A stretch of DNA of 47,610 nucleotides from a virus, in IMG/VR virus record IMGVR_UViG_3300027741_000107, positions 1 through 47,610 of that record; one strand, given 5' to 3'. The translations under genes and the position numbers were made by a program. The notes under the pieces were generated by a model. The model saw only the letters and a list, made by a program, of their open reading frames with translations, made no database searches and had not been told where the DNA came from. Below, piece by piece: positions 41,159 to 47,610 of the stretch (its first letter is position 1; every line of letters starts with the position of its first letter).

Positions 41159-41884
41159 ATGCAGAACTGGTGTGTGGATCCTCAAGGGACTACTGCTGAA
41201 CGTATGATTCTCCAGTTGGCTGGGATGTGCAACGGTGCCAGCACCTGGGATGGCGCTGGTTTCAGCAAGCTAGATACAGCATTTGGTCACAGCCTGGCTG
41301 AACGTGCCCAGCAAGGGCGTGCTTGGACAGAGAAGCAGGCTGTTGGCGCCCTAAAGCTGATCAACAAGTATCGCCGCCAGATTGGGGGCGAAGCTGTGAT
41401 CCGCACTTGGATGGAACGCCCTGTTTTTGCCATGATGCCGCTCACTGACGCTGAACGCAAGCAGAAGGCTGCGGGTTTGCGCAAGGTCACCAGCGAGGAC
41501 AAGACTGCTGTGTTCACCTTCCCTTACGATGCTGGATTGGTGGCCGCGCTCAAGGGCATCCGTGGCGAACACAAGGGCCAAAAGTATTGGAGCAGCTGGG
41601 ACGGCGCTCACAAGCGTTGGAGTGTGCCGGTGAATGAATCCAGCATTCAGCAGATCATGACCTTGGCACGCGACTATGAGTTTGAAATCGAAGAACGTTT
41701 TGAAACATATTACAGCCGGGTAATGGCCAAGCTGGAATCTGTGCAGGGAGCAGCAGAGGAGAGCCGGGTTGTGACCACCCTGGGTTATGAACAGGCAGTG
41801 GCAGTGAATGATGGCATGATTACCATCACGCACAAAGATGCCAGTGTGCTGGCTGAATTCCAGGAAGCTCTTGCTAAACTGTAA
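41159..41884 (+). CDS. HARP-domain-like protein beside a SNF2 helicase
   Basis: AAGGAG at 41145-41150 sets the start at ATG 41159 (241 aa). From about residue 118 to 180, the pattern VFTFPYDAGLVAALKGIRG, then YWSSWDGAHKRWSVPVNESS and IQQIMTLARDYEFEI matches the HARP domain of SMARCAL1-type annealing helicases (a strand F-x-F-x-Y, a helix with LK-x-I, an aromatic W-x-x-x-x-x-x-W-x-V-P core). In animals HARP directs the SNF2 motor to fork-like DNA and is fused N-terminally to it. Here the next gene encodes such a motor, so the pair looks like a split annealing helicase. The N-terminal 110 residues are unrecognised. It has its own promoter and a 12-bp terminator hairpin. Confidence 0.65.
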   Translation: MQNWCVDPQGTTAERMILQLAGMCNGASTWDGAGFSKLDTAFGHSLAERAQQGRAWTEKQAVGALKLINKYRRQIGGEAVIRTWMERPVFAMMPLTDAERKQKAAGLRKVTSEDKTAVFTFPYDAGLVAALKGIRGEHKGQKYWSSWDGAHKRWSVPVNESSIQQIMTLARDYEFEIEERFETYYSRVMAKLESVQGAAEESRVVTTLGYEQAVAVNDGMITITHKDASVLAEFQEALAKL

Positions 41885-41910
41885 TAGTGTGGCAAAAATG
41901 CCACACTATT
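41883..41910 (+). terminator. hairpin terminator, 12-bp stem, AAAA loop
   Basis: AATAGTGTGGCA (41883-41894) and TGCCACACTATT (41899-41910) pair perfectly around AAAA. The left arm begins inside the TAA stop codon. No T-run follows, so termination may depend on other factors. Confidence 0.7.
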
Positions 41911-41925
41911 CCTGTGAAAAATTGG

Positions 41926-41954
41926 TTGACAGGGTCCACCACTAGTGCTATAGT
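41926..41954 (+). promoter_or_regulatory. sigma70-like promoter of the SNF2 helicase
   Basis: TTGACA (41926-41931), 17-base spacer ending TGC, TATAGT (41949-41954). Confidence 0.75.
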
Positions 41955-41980
41955 GTGCTCACAAGACGAGGAGACTGTGG

Positions 41981-43573
41981 ATGTTGGAATTTACTGCTAG
42001 CCCTGCTCGTGTTCGTGAAGCCACCAAGCTGGCCTATCGTTATGGCATCCAGATGACCCAGGGCGTGAGTGACTACTGGCGCAGCCTGCCTCGTGCTGCA
42101 ACCATTCCTGGGTTTGCGTTCACCCTCAAGCCCTACCAGGCTGAGGGCGTGGCCCATTTGGAAAAGTGGGACGGAAATGCACTGATTGGTGACGAGCCTG
42201 GTTTGGGCAAGACTGCCCAGGTGATGGCCTACGCCCACAAGCACCGTCGTTTCCCCATGCTGGCTGTGCTGCCCAAGACTCTAATCCTCAACTGGCGTCG
42301 TGAGCTGACCCTGATGCTGGGCGCTCAGCTCAGTGTGCTGGTGGTGGGCTTTGTGCCCAGCAAGCAGCGCCAGGCCCAGCTCAAGGCGCAGTATCCCCAT
42401 GTCACGTTCAGCAAGATGCCGCTGCCAGGCTTTGATGTGACCCTGATTAACTATGACATCGTGGCCCGCAACCAGCAGGCGCTGGAAGATGTGGGTTATG
42501 ATTATGTGGTGGTGGACGAGAGCCACAAGATCAAGAACCCCAAGGCTCAGCGCACTCAGGCCATCCTGCGCCTGATCACGGGCCGTGAGGAGGTAAAGGG
42601 CAAGCGGAACGAGTGGCGTGTGCTACATGATGGTGTTCGTAGCGTCACTTTCATGACGGGTACACCCATTGTGAACAGGCCGTTGGAACTGTGGACCACA
42701 GTGAGCACCATTGCTAGCTGGGTGCCCCAGTTCGCCAACTTCTTCGCATTTGCCCAGCGTTACTGCAACGCCCACCGCACTCAGTGGGGTTGGGATTTCA
42801 ACGGCCACAGCAACGAAGCTGAGCTCAACCAAATGCTGTGTGACACTATCATGATCCGCCGTCGCAAGGAAGATGTGCTCAAGGATCTGCCGCCCAAGAC
42901 GTTTGTGACCGTGCCCTTGGAGTTTGACCGTCGCGAGTATGATGCTGTGGCTCAGGCGTTTGAAGGTCGTGGTGACTGGAAGCAGGGCATGCAGACACTC
43001 ATCAACTATGGTGGCAATGCTGCCAAGAGCGATGAGGCCATTGTGGCCATCAACAAGTGCCGCGAGATTGCAGGCTACGCCAAGATGGCCAGTGCCATTG
43101 AATGGATCCTGGACTACGTGGAAGAGGGTGAGAAGCTGGTGGTGTTTGCACATCACCAGCGGATGGTGGATCAGATCACTGCTACTGTCAAGGCTGCTGG
43201 CGTGGGTGTGAGAATGATCCGCGGTGGCGTGGGCCTGGAGGAGCGGGCGCAGGCGGCGCAGGAATTCCAGACTGACAGCAGTGTCAAGGTGATGGTGCTC
43301 AACATCGCTAGTGCAGGCTTTGGCATCACGCTCACTGCTGCCCGGGCGTGTGCGTTTGTTCAGCTGCCCTGGACACCAGGCGACCTGATCCAGGCTGCTG
43401 ACCGTGTTCACCGCATTGGCCAGACCGACAACGTGACAGTTTACAACCTGGTGGCAGAGGGCACGGTTGAGGAAACGATTGGTGAACTGATCATGGCCAA
43501 GGCTGAAGTGGCCAATGCTGTGGTGGATGGTGGTGCCAACACAGAGCTGGCTACCATGAGTCTGGGTAACTGA
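41981..43573 (+). CDS. SNF2-family helicase, SMARCAL1-like
   Basis: The 530-residue protein has the SNF2 helicase motifs: motif I GDEPGLGKT (Lys77), motif II DESH (179-182), motif III FMTGTP, motif V ASAGFGITLTAA and motif VI QAADRVHRIGQ. The compact core without large insertions, and LKPYQAEGVAHLEKWDGNAL before motif I, are closest to SMARCAL1/HARP-type translocases, which rewind DNA or remodel stalled forks. In T4 the analogous job is done by UvsW. GAGGAG precedes ATG 41981. The gene is visibly GC-rich compared with most of the window. Its partner may be the HARP-like product of 41159. Confidence 0.9.
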   Translation: MLEFTASPARVREATKLAYRYGIQMTQGVSDYWRSLPRAATIPGFAFTLKPYQAEGVAHLEKWDGNALIGDEPGLGKTAQVMAYAHKHRRFPMLAVLPKTLILNWRRELTLMLGAQLSVLVVGFVPSKQRQAQLKAQYPHVTFSKMPLPGFDVTLINYDIVARNQQALEDVGYDYVVVDESHKIKNPKAQRTQAILRLITGREEVKGKRNEWRVLHDGVRSVTFMTGTPIVNRPLELWTTVSTIASWVPQFANFFAFAQRYCNAHRTQWGWDFNGHSNEAELNQMLCDTIMIRRRKEDVLKDLPPKTFVTVPLEFDRREYDAVAQAFEGRGDWKQGMQTLINYGGNAAKSDEAIVAINKCREIAGYAKMASAIEWILDYVEEGEKLVVFAHHQRMVDQITATVKAAGVGVRMIRGGVGLEERAQAAQEFQTDSSVKVMVLNIASAGFGITLTAARACAFVQLPWTPGDLIQAADRVHRIGQTDNVTVYNLVAEGTVEETIGELIMAKAEVANAVVDGGANTELATMSLGN

Positions 43574-43592
43574 TCAACAAGGAGATAGTAAC

Positions 43593-44333
43593 ATGGCCAC
43601 ACGAGCAATCAGTCACGATTTGGATAACGCATATATCAGACATCTGTTACCTAAAGTTAAAGGATATGAAAAGCAGGACCCATCCACTATTGAGTGGATA
43701 ATTGAGCATGGCCTGATGCAGGCGAGCACTGTGGCAGAACATGCGGTGGCCTCTGTGGGTGGTCATGAAGTGGTGAGTGAAGACAGCCATGACATTTCAA
43801 ATGGTTGTGATGTCAAACTGGCCACAGCTATAATTTATGGTACGCCGCATGCCTATGGAACACTTCTGCGGAACTTCAAAAACAAAACTGGTGATCTGAT
43901 TGTAATTGTGTATGAACGTATATTAGACAAGTTTTACTATTTTAGGATTCCGCACAGTGCCTATTCTCAAATCAACAGTTGCCTGACCATACCGTTCAAC
44001 AAAGATGGCACTCCCCTACGCTATATTTACAACAACACGGTAAAACAAAAGTGGTGGAAATACGAGAAGACTACATTTGAAGAAATGGTTATTACAGACA
44101 TTATTCCTCTTGTAGGGGAACATTTCACAGTGTTGACTGAAATGGGTTGGCCCGATGCATGGTTTGTGAACGACCACAAGGATCCATCTATGAGGACACA
44201 TAGGGAACAGAAACAAAGTTGGGTGGCCAGCCAAGGGCTAACATCCGACTGTAGCGAACGTATTGGTGGCTGGGCATTTAGAGACAAGCAGGCCGCCCTT
44301 GCATTCATGGTGGAGTGGAAACATACACTGTGA
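43593..44333 (+). CDS. putative restriction-endonuclease-like protein, 246 aa
   Basis: CAAGGAGAT precedes ATG 43593. A central segment reads VVSEDSHDISNGCDVKLATA followed by FKNKTGDLIVIVYE and FYYFRIPHSAY. The D...D-x-K order and following strands resemble a PD-(D/E)XK nuclease core, but the assignment is tentative. The last 45 residues (SWVASQGLTSDCSERIGGW, then FRDKQAALAFMVEW) are shared with the small protein encoded next. The gene follows the helicase by 20 bases and overlaps the next start (TGATG), so these three probably form an operon. Confidence 0.5.
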   Translation: MATRAISHDLDNAYIRHLLPKVKGYEKQDPSTIEWIIEHGLMQASTVAEHAVASVGGHEVVSEDSHDISNGCDVKLATAIIYGTPHAYGTLLRNFKNKTGDLIVIVYERILDKFYYFRIPHSAYSQINSCLTIPFNKDGTPLRYIYNNTVKQKWWKYEKTTFEEMVITDIIPLVGEHFTVLTEMGWPDAWFVNDHKDPSMRTHREQKQSWVASQGLTSDCSERIGGWAFRDKQAALAFMVEWKHTL

Positions 44334-44560
44334 TGGAGGCAATAACCTGTGTGACCACTCTCAGTAACTTACATTGGCCCCCTGGCTATGCATGGCATGT
44401 GAGTGATGGAGAAAAAAATACTCTTAGTAGACCACTTGAAGGTAGTAAGCGGGCATGGATACGAAGCCAAGGCTTGGAGTCTACATGTATGGAAACCATG
44501 GGTGGTTGGAGTTTTAGGAACAAAGAAGATGCCATAGAGTTTATGCTGGCATGGAGTTGA
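44333..44560 (+). CDS. small protein repeating the C-terminal module of its neighbour, 75 aa
   Basis: The start is ATG 44333 in a TGATG overlap with the previous gene. The last 35 residues (AWIRSQGLESTCMETMGGWS, then FRNKEDAIEFMLAWS) match the C-terminal end of the 43593 product nearly position by position, and the terminal FMLAWS resembles FLLAWS in the 14288 product. It looks like a free-standing copy of a small domain. Function unknown. Confidence 0.6.
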   Translation: MEAITCVTTLSNLHWPPGYAWHVSDGEKNTLSRPLEGSKRAWIRSQGLESTCMETMGGWSFRNKEDAIEFMLAWS

Positions 44561-44580
44561 ATTAACCACCGGGATTTGCA

Positions 44581-44587
44581 TTAAATA
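44581..44587 (+). promoter_or_regulatory. late-type promoter box, very short leader
   Basis: TTAAATA ends five bases before ATG 44593; AGGATC between them could serve as a weak ribosome site if transcription starts upstream. Confidence 0.4.
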
Positions 44588-44592
44588 GGATC

Positions 44593-45837
44593 ATGAGCCA
44601 GACCTTATCCAGATGCGCAAATGTGCAATTGAGCGTGAATTTACCCAAATTTGAATGTACTGACGACATCATGGGTAACTTTGGTAACCTAACAGACTTT
44701 GGCAGGGGTCTTGGCAGCATTCCAGGCCAGCTGGGCAGCATTGTGGACTGTGTGACTGAAGACCTTAGAGCCCAAATAGAAAAAGCACTCAAAACTTATA
44801 CAGACACCATACGTGCCATCATGAAGGCCATCAATATCAATATTCCGGATCCCATATGGGACACAATTGAGGTTCCTGAATTTGAATTTGAATTGAGAAT
44901 GAGAGCCTTGTGGACAGATTTCAAATTGTATTTGTTCGAGAAATTGATTGACATATTAAGTAAAATACCTGGATTAAGTTTTATTCTTAATTTGTTAAAA
45001 GTCCCCATCCCTTTTTTAGAGGGTGTTTATCTACTGGATGTTTTCACTCCTGAGGGCAGAGCCAGAATTGAAAAGGCTGTACGAGATAAACTGGACAGCA
45101 TTACCAAGGCCTTAGGCATGCCTTGGGATTTATCTTTCACAGGCGAGTTGACCCTGAAGAGCCCAGAATTTGCAATACAGAACATCCTAAACAGAATATA
45201 TTCTGAGATTCAAAAAATGATTAGTAAGATAATCTGGAATGTGTTGAACTTGATACCGAATCTAACCGCAGTCATTAAAAAAATATGGCAAGCACTAAAA
45301 TTACCCATGCTGCCCACATTCTTTGTGCCAGACTTTGATGAAATCTTTAAAAACATTTGGGATGGTGTGGTGGACGCATTTGATAATGCGGTGGATAGAA
45401 TGAAAGCCATGATCGATCGCATGTTGAATTTCAGTTTGAAGGATCTGCTTATGAAAGCGTTTGGTAGCATATTAAAACTGATACCTTGGCCTTTTGGTTG
45501 GACCATCAAGGAGTTACTAAAATTGAGTCAAGTGGAGTGGAATCTCACTTTGCCTGAAATAAACTTTAGTAGAATCATGCAGGCTATACAGGACTTATTC
45601 AACAGGATACCCACCCTAATATTTGAACTGTGGCTGCAATTGATAAAGCCCTTTCTGGATGCAATCAAAAAGATCTTGGCTCCCATAGAGGAGTTGTTGA
45701 GGTTGATACCATTCACATTCTGTTCATTCATCAATTTGGCAGCCAAACCCATATTGGGTATGGGTAGCCTGGTGAGAGATATTCTGCCACCAGGCATCAC
45801 CATCAACACTGTGAATCCTCCACCCTTATTGACCTAG
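44593..45837 (+). CDS. amphipathic-helix virion-type protein, 414 aa
   Basis: After about 70 residues with Cys, Gly and Asp (SVNLPKFECTDDIMGNFGNL), the protein becomes a series of amphipathic hydrophobic helices separated by proline pairs (LSKIPGLSFILNLLKVPIP, LNLIPNLTAVIKKIWQALKL, GSILKLIPWPFGWTIKELLK). The IP/LP punctuation recurs about ten times with 30-50 residue spacing. It has no signal peptide and no continuous transmembrane helix of typical length. It could be a membrane-active virion or ejection protein, or a tape-measure-type component. The stop is TAG, directly before the convergent lysin gene. A late-type box precedes it. Confidence 0.6.
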   Translation: MSQTLSRCANVQLSVNLPKFECTDDIMGNFGNLTDFGRGLGSIPGQLGSIVDCVTEDLRAQIEKALKTYTDTIRAIMKAININIPDPIWDTIEVPEFEFELRMRALWTDFKLYLFEKLIDILSKIPGLSFILNLLKVPIPFLEGVYLLDVFTPEGRARIEKAVRDKLDSITKALGMPWDLSFTGELTLKSPEFAIQNILNRIYSEIQKMISKIIWNVLNLIPNLTAVIKKIWQALKLPMLPTFFVPDFDEIFKNIWDGVVDAFDNAVDRMKAMIDRMLNFSLKDLLMKAFGSILKLIPWPFGWTIKELLKLSQVEWNLTLPEINFSRIMQAIQDLFNRIPTLIFELWLQLIKPFLDAIKKILAPIEELLRLIPFTFCSFINLAAKPILGMGSLVRDILPPGITINTVNPPPLLT

Positions 45838-45838
45838 A

Positions 45839-47610
45839 TCAAGTATCTTGTATTCGGACACCAAACCTGGTGTCCACATGCACAAATGTGGAATATTGGA
45901 TGGTGTTCAAGTTCAGCTGACGAGCCACCTGTATCAATGCAGCAGGATTCACATTAGCTGTGCTGATGTCCAGTGCTTGTCCTTTAATGTGATAACTGTC
46001 TTTTGCCCCCCTTACGTAGGTATTATATTCAGGTGATCTGTATCCACTTATAACAGTCAAGGGGGTGTTCAATAACTGCCCCAACTTATTTCCAGCTGTG
46101 AGAGTGTTGTCCAGGATCTTTTTATAACCATCTGGGTTGCTGGCATTGTTGACCACACTGTTTGCAAATCTCAAATATGGATACTTGCCCGGGTCCATGG
46201 CCACTGCCCCAGAAACATCGCCTCCCCCGCCGCCACGAGATCTCACACTAAGCGGCATCTCTGCTCTCACTTCTCCTGCAAACTTCATGGCATTGGCTCT
46301 GCGACGACTGATCAAATCCAGTCTGACTTCCCCACAGGCTTCACGCCATGCCATGATTTCCCTGGGCACATGATCATACTTTTTGTCAGTTATCAATTTG
46401 GGTACTTCGCTACTCTGGAACTTTTCTGCGCCAATATTGAATGCAAAGTCCACCAATGCATCAAATTGCTGTTGAGTGATTGGATTTGTGATGCTGGTCT
46501 TTATCAAGCTCACAATGGGCTCCAAATCCTTCTTGAGCAGTGTTTCTGCCTGTGCAGGTGTGATGCCTGAGGCAATGGTGACAGATGCACCATCCACTTG
46601 AATCACACCTGCCTGCTTTTCTGCTTCTGAAATCACATGACCATATCCAATCATGTTTTTACCTTCACACACATTCTGAAACATCTGACCAGGTAGTTCA
46701 GCTGGTCTGGGTCCTGCCAAGGTTTCAAAGCTCTTAATGTCAGCAAGCCCTGCGTCACTCAATACATATTCCTGAGCGGGTTTGAATTCCCATCTGGGTG
46801 TGGGATCTTGCACATACACAGGCACACCCGCGTCGGTGTATCTGACACCCACATATCTCTGTGGACGCTCATTTGTCACTGGCGGTGTGGCTGGAGTCTG
46901 TGGATTGGTGGGATTATTATTGGGCGGAGTCACGCTAGCCTGTCCTGCTGCCAGTCCTCTGGAATATGTGGAGGCAAATGATGCACCTGCAGTAGTATTT
47001 AAACCTGGCCATGTGGTACTCAATGCTCTGTTTACTTCTTGTAATTTTCCGGCTTGCAAATCACTCAACAAATTACCACCTGTTCGGGCTGTGTAGTCCT
47101 GTTGAGCTAAGTACCAAGCTGCCCTATCTTGATTCATGGGACTAAAGTCATTCAGGCTATATTGAGATGCCATACGGTCCCAGCTGCCTTGAATAAATTG
47201 ATATCTGCCAGCAGCAGTGCTTGTACCACCTGCCCCCACTCGTCTTGGGTGATCTCTAAAATCTGAGAAAGGAGTATTGCCATTTAAGATATTGTATCTG
47301 CCTTTGCTTTCAGGGTCCGCAATAGCCTCTAACAGACCTCTACCTTCTGGTGGTATCTGCAGATACACTCCATTACGTTGAGTGCCACCGCCTGGTACTA
47401 CAGCACTTGCAAAGGATGTGGTGTTAGCACTACCCACACTGACCTCAGCCCCTTGTCCCACCCAGCCCATACACTGGAAGGGTGAACTTTGACCCACGTC
47501 AATAGCACCCACTCTGAGTTGTTCCACAATTGCAGCCTGTCTCACAATGGTGTTTGTGCCAGTATATCCTGGACTTGCTATAAATCGTGCAGGAGCAGGT
47601 TCTGCACTGG
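45839..47610 (-). CDS. large peptidoglycan hydrolase with three catalytic domains, 5' end outside window
   Basis: The frame is open to the right edge, so at least 589 residues are visible and the N-terminus is missing. In order: a lambda-endolysin-like transglycosylase domain ([15 protein letters not shown], then [18 protein letters not shown] and [14 protein letters not shown]); a Pro/Asn-rich linker ([17 protein letters not shown]); a GH24 lysozyme domain ([33 protein letters not shown]); a Gly-rich linker; and an M15-type peptidase domain with [17 protein letters not shown] and FVHVDTR zinc-site motifs. Such a multidomain protein in a structural region is more likely a virion-associated or baseplate-hub lysin (T4 gp5 carries a GH24 lysozyme) than a free endolysin. 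It converges on the 44593 gene. Confidence 0.85.
   Translation of the reverse strand, partial: SAEPAPARFIASPGYTGTNTIVRQAAIVEQLRVGAIDVGQSSPFQCMGWVGQGAEVSVGSANTTSFASAVVPGGGTQRNGVYLQIPPEGRGLLEAIADPESKGRYNILNGNTPFSDFRDHPRRVGAGGTSTAAGRYQFIQGSWDRMASQYSLNDFSPMNQDRAAWYLAQQDYTARTGGNLLSDLQAGKLQEVNRALSTTWPGLNTTAGASFASTYSRGLAAGQASVTPPNNNPTNPQTPATPPVTNERPQRYVGVRYTDAGVPVYVQDPTPRWEFKPAQEYVLSDAGLADIKSFETLAGPRPAELPGQMFQNVCEGKNMIGYGHVISEAEKQAGVIQVDGASVTIASGITPAQAETLLKKDLEPIVSLIKTSITNPITQQQFDALVDFAFNIGAEKFQSSEVPKLITDKKYDHVPREIMAWREACGEVRLDLISRRRANAMKFAGEVRAEMPLSVRSRGGGGGDVSGAVAMDPGKYPYLRFANSVVNNASNPDGYKKILDNTLTAGNKLGQLLNTPLTVISGYRSPEYNTYVRGAKDSYHIKGQALDISTANVNPAALIQVARQLNLNTIQYSTFVHVDTRFGVRIQDT

Noticed and set aside
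42623-43411. 262-codon minus-strand open frame inside the helicase gene
   Set aside because: It lies wholly opposite the conserved SNF2 motifs, has His/Leu-rich low-quality composition and no ribosome site; it is a shadow of GC-rich coding sequence.
45856-45875. 8-bp hairpin (GGACACCA / TGGTGTCC) as bidirectional terminator between convergent genes
   Set aside because: It lies inside the coding end of the lysin (VDTRFGVR region), has no T-run, and may be constrained by the protein sequence; kept only as a weak possibility.
1-47610. tRNA genes, CRISPR arrays, insertion sequences, integrase or attachment sites
   Set aside because: Reading by eye I found no cloverleaf with a GTTCRAATC-type arm, no regularly spaced repeats and no transposase or integrase motifs; a tRNAscan run would be decisive for tRNAs.

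Overview
The window is part of a tailed-phage genome, most likely a T4-related myovirus of a Gram-negative host. The anchors are a baseplate-wedge order gp25 - gp6 - giant wedge-type protein on the minus strand (40116 down to 24493), T4-type late promoter octamers (TATAAATA and CTAAATA/TTAAATA variants), a T4 Rnl1-type RNA ligase, a second RNA ligase, FAD-dependent thymidylate synthase ThyX and a lipoprotein with a lipobox. Many genes overlap by ATGA or a few bases and coding density is very high; no gene-free stretch exceeds about 140 bases. I see no tRNA, CRISPR, integrase or insertion sequence. The host cannot be named from the sequence.

Layout. 1-1772 (+): small unknown genes, an AT-hook-tailed protein (cut by the left edge) and a kinase-like protein. 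1763-2951 (-): a GT25 glycosyltransferase and a DUF454 membrane protein. 3003-7935 (+): a TAG-interrupted small gene, RNA ligase, Nudix hydrolase, a WYL_2/DUF2693 protein and unknown genes. 8071-10308: two convergent genes whose products may be internal virion proteins. 10373-14666 (+): lipoprotein, Rnl1 ligase, four small genes, a BCS1-like AAA ATPase, and a small gene broken by a one-base frameshift. 14705-16246 (-): a 513-aa protein, possibly packaged. 16345-20661 (+): small membrane protein, kinase/phosphatase RNA-repair-like protein, HNH endonuclease, three conserved phage proteins, ThyX. 20656-40116 (-): the late tail operon. 40201-44560 (+): phosphoribosyltransferase, small genes, a HARP-domain-like protein next to a SNF2/SMARCAL1-like helicase, a putative nuclease. 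44593-47610: an amphipathic virion-type protein convergent with a large peptidoglycan hydrolase with three catalytic domains that runs off the right edge.

Regulation. Two promoter systems can be read. Ten sigma70-like promoters share an unusually uniform form: TTGACA/T, a spacer of 16 (once 17) bases, usually TGN directly before a TATNNT -10. They stand before ligases, the AAA ATPase, the lipoprotein and the helicase locus, and many of those genes look more GC-rich than their neighbours. Late-type TAAATA boxes stand before structural genes; a perfect palindrome TATTTATAAATA at 16300-16311 provides one in each direction. Several late boxes lie only 4-7 bases before the start codon, which would give leaderless messages. 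Two stem-loops of the same geometry (10-11 bp stem, 16-base loop) sit at the ribosome binding sites of two consecutive genes (19308 and 19732).

The most interesting points are the split HARP/SNF2 pair, the 3962-residue baseplate-region protein, the triple-domain lysin, the twin translational hairpins, the two interrupted small genes (TAG at 3198; T6 frameshift at 14541) and the RNA-repair set with a degenerate kinase domain.
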